From: Candidatus Avelusimicrobium faecicola
GTDB taxonomy: Bacteria; Elusimicrobiota; Elusimicrobia; Elusimicrobiales; Elusimicrobiaceae
Reading direction: 5' to 3'
NCBI GenBank assembly: GCA_900540405.1
Contig: UQFW01000065.1
Span: 1 to 5,787, forward strand
DNA length: 5,787 nucleotides
Positions within the stretch are counted from its first letter, which is position 1; each line of letters opens with the position of its first letter. The notes beneath the pieces are model-generated. The model was not told the DNA's origin. It was given only the letters and a program-made list of their open reading frames with translations, and did no database searches. The position numbers were made by a program, and so were the translations under genes. Shown here piece by piece: positions 5,475 to 5,787 of this stretch.

Positions 5475-5540
5475 GGCTGGTGGTAAGTTTAGAGATTAAC
5501 GCACAAGGGGAAAAATAACATTTTTCCCCTTGTTTGCGTT
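5475..5540. repeat. Hairpin repeat element, copy 1 (possible terminator)
   Basis: It opens with GGCTGGTGGTAAGT two bases after the stop of the small membrane-protein gene and ends in a perfect 12-bp stem: CAAGGGGAAAAA (5504-5515), loop TAACA (5516-5520), TTTTTCCCCTTG (5521-5532). An outer AACGCA (5498-5503) can pair with TGCGTT (5535-5540) past a TT bulge. Its position makes a role in ending the preceding transcript likely, although no clean T-run follows. Copy 2 lies 252 bp downstream in the same orientation. Confidence 0.7.
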
Positions 5541-5719
5541 TGATGGGCCACATTTTTCCATATTTGGCCGTCTGGTCGGTCCCTAGGGGCTTATGTGGCA
5601 TATAGCCACACCGCGCCCCTACTAAAGCCCGCCCATACGGCGCAAATCTGAAAAAACAGCCTGCGAACAATAACTCTTGTACTGGCACGAAACAGAAACG
5701 CTAAGGAAGAACGGCGGGC
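5541..5719. other. Non-coding spacer with a large hairpin
   Basis: No gene is supported in the spacer between the two hairpin elements. At 5584-5621 TAGGGGC pairs with GCCCCTA, and inside it TGTGGC pairs with GCCACA around loop ATATA; the internal loop is TTA against CCGC. GCCCGCC (5627-5633) could pair at long range with GGCGGGC (5713-5719), and GGCCA (5546-5550) with TGGCC (5565-5569). The open frames on the minus strand here cross the hairpins and have no convincing ribosome site or family resemblance. The structure may belong to an untranslated RNA or to the repeat element itself. Confidence 0.5.
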
Positions 5720-5784
5720 GGCTGGTGGCTGGTGGTAAGTGGGGATTTTAATGCGCGGGGAACAAAATAACATTTTGTTCCCCG
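5720..5784. repeat. Hairpin repeat element, copy 2, with heptamer duplication
   Basis: Two GGCTGGT units in tandem (5720-5733) lead into the same GGCTGGTGGTAAGT (5727-5740) as copy 1. The spacing to the hairpin is identical: stem CGGGGAACAAAA (5756-5767), loop TAACA (5768-5772), TTTTGTTCCCCG (5773-5784). The stem differs from copy 1 at five base pairs, all with pairing kept. The window ends three bases later, so the outer half and whatever follows cannot be seen. An AGGAAGAACGGC just upstream (5704-5715) also resembles the flank of copy 1 (AGGAATAACGGC, 5466-5477). Confidence 0.7.
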
Positions 5785-5787
5785 TTC

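Noticed and set aside
5452..5773. Two minus-strand open frames across the 3' non-coding region
   Set aside because: They run through strong hairpins and the repeat copies, overlap the end of a better-supported gene, and have no ribosome site or recognisable domain.
5475..5784. Integron attC sites or a CRISPR array as explanation for the repeated hairpins
   Set aside because: The stems are perfect rather than carrying the extrahelical bases of attC, the GTTRRRY/RYYYAAC boxes do not fit, no integrase is seen, and only two copies at 252-bp spacing rules out a CRISPR array.

Overview
The window looks like a chromosomal segment of a Gram-negative-type bacterium. Support for this: a type IV pilin-like precursor, a lipoprotein with a lipobox, an exported protein with a signal-peptidase-I site, and a WaaE-like family 2 glycosyltransferase of the kind that builds lipopolysaccharide core. 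The pilin text (G|FTLIELLVVVLIIGILAA, then ALPEYSKAVERSRMAEA, then LDVSPKGASG) strongly recalls the many pilin-like proteins of Elusimicrobiota (Elusimicrobium and gut relatives). That assignment rests on remembered family resemblance and was not searched.

Layout, left to right. 1-287 is AT-rich non-coding DNA that ends in a T12 tract and a long inverted repeat lying over the putative -10 of the first gene. 288-848 (+) is the pilin-like gene. 849-1036 is a convergent intergenic stretch with an out-of-frame duplicate of the pilin gene's 3' end and a terminator-like hairpin. 3329-1037 (-) is a tightly packed three-gene envelope-polysaccharide operon. Its order is GT2 glycosyltransferase, NodB-type polysaccharide deacetylase, then a second NodB-like protein whose catalytic motifs have decayed; neighbouring genes overlap by 4 nt and 1 nt. 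3330-3579 is a divergent intergenic region with several inverted repeats. 3580-4185 (+) is a TPR lipoprotein. 4262-4335 (+) is a tRNA with anticodon CAU, with its own promoter and a strong terminator. 4475-5188 and 5201-5473 (+) are an exported protein and a small two-helix membrane protein, both unrecognised and probably co-transcribed. 5474-5787 is non-coding and carries two related copies of a hairpin element 252 bp apart, with another large hairpin between them.

How it fits together: nearly every protein acts in or on the envelope (pilus or pseudopilus subunit, sugar transfer, deacetylation, lipoprotein scaffold, secreted protein, inner-membrane protein). Only the minus-strand trio is clearly one functional unit. 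I see no defence system, CRISPR array, transposase or phage gene. The most unusual signals are the paired hairpin elements with compensated stem differences (5475-5540 and 5720-5784), the catalytically decayed NodB paralogue beside an intact one, and the pilin locus with its T-tract/palindrome promoter and leftover alternative C-terminal segment.
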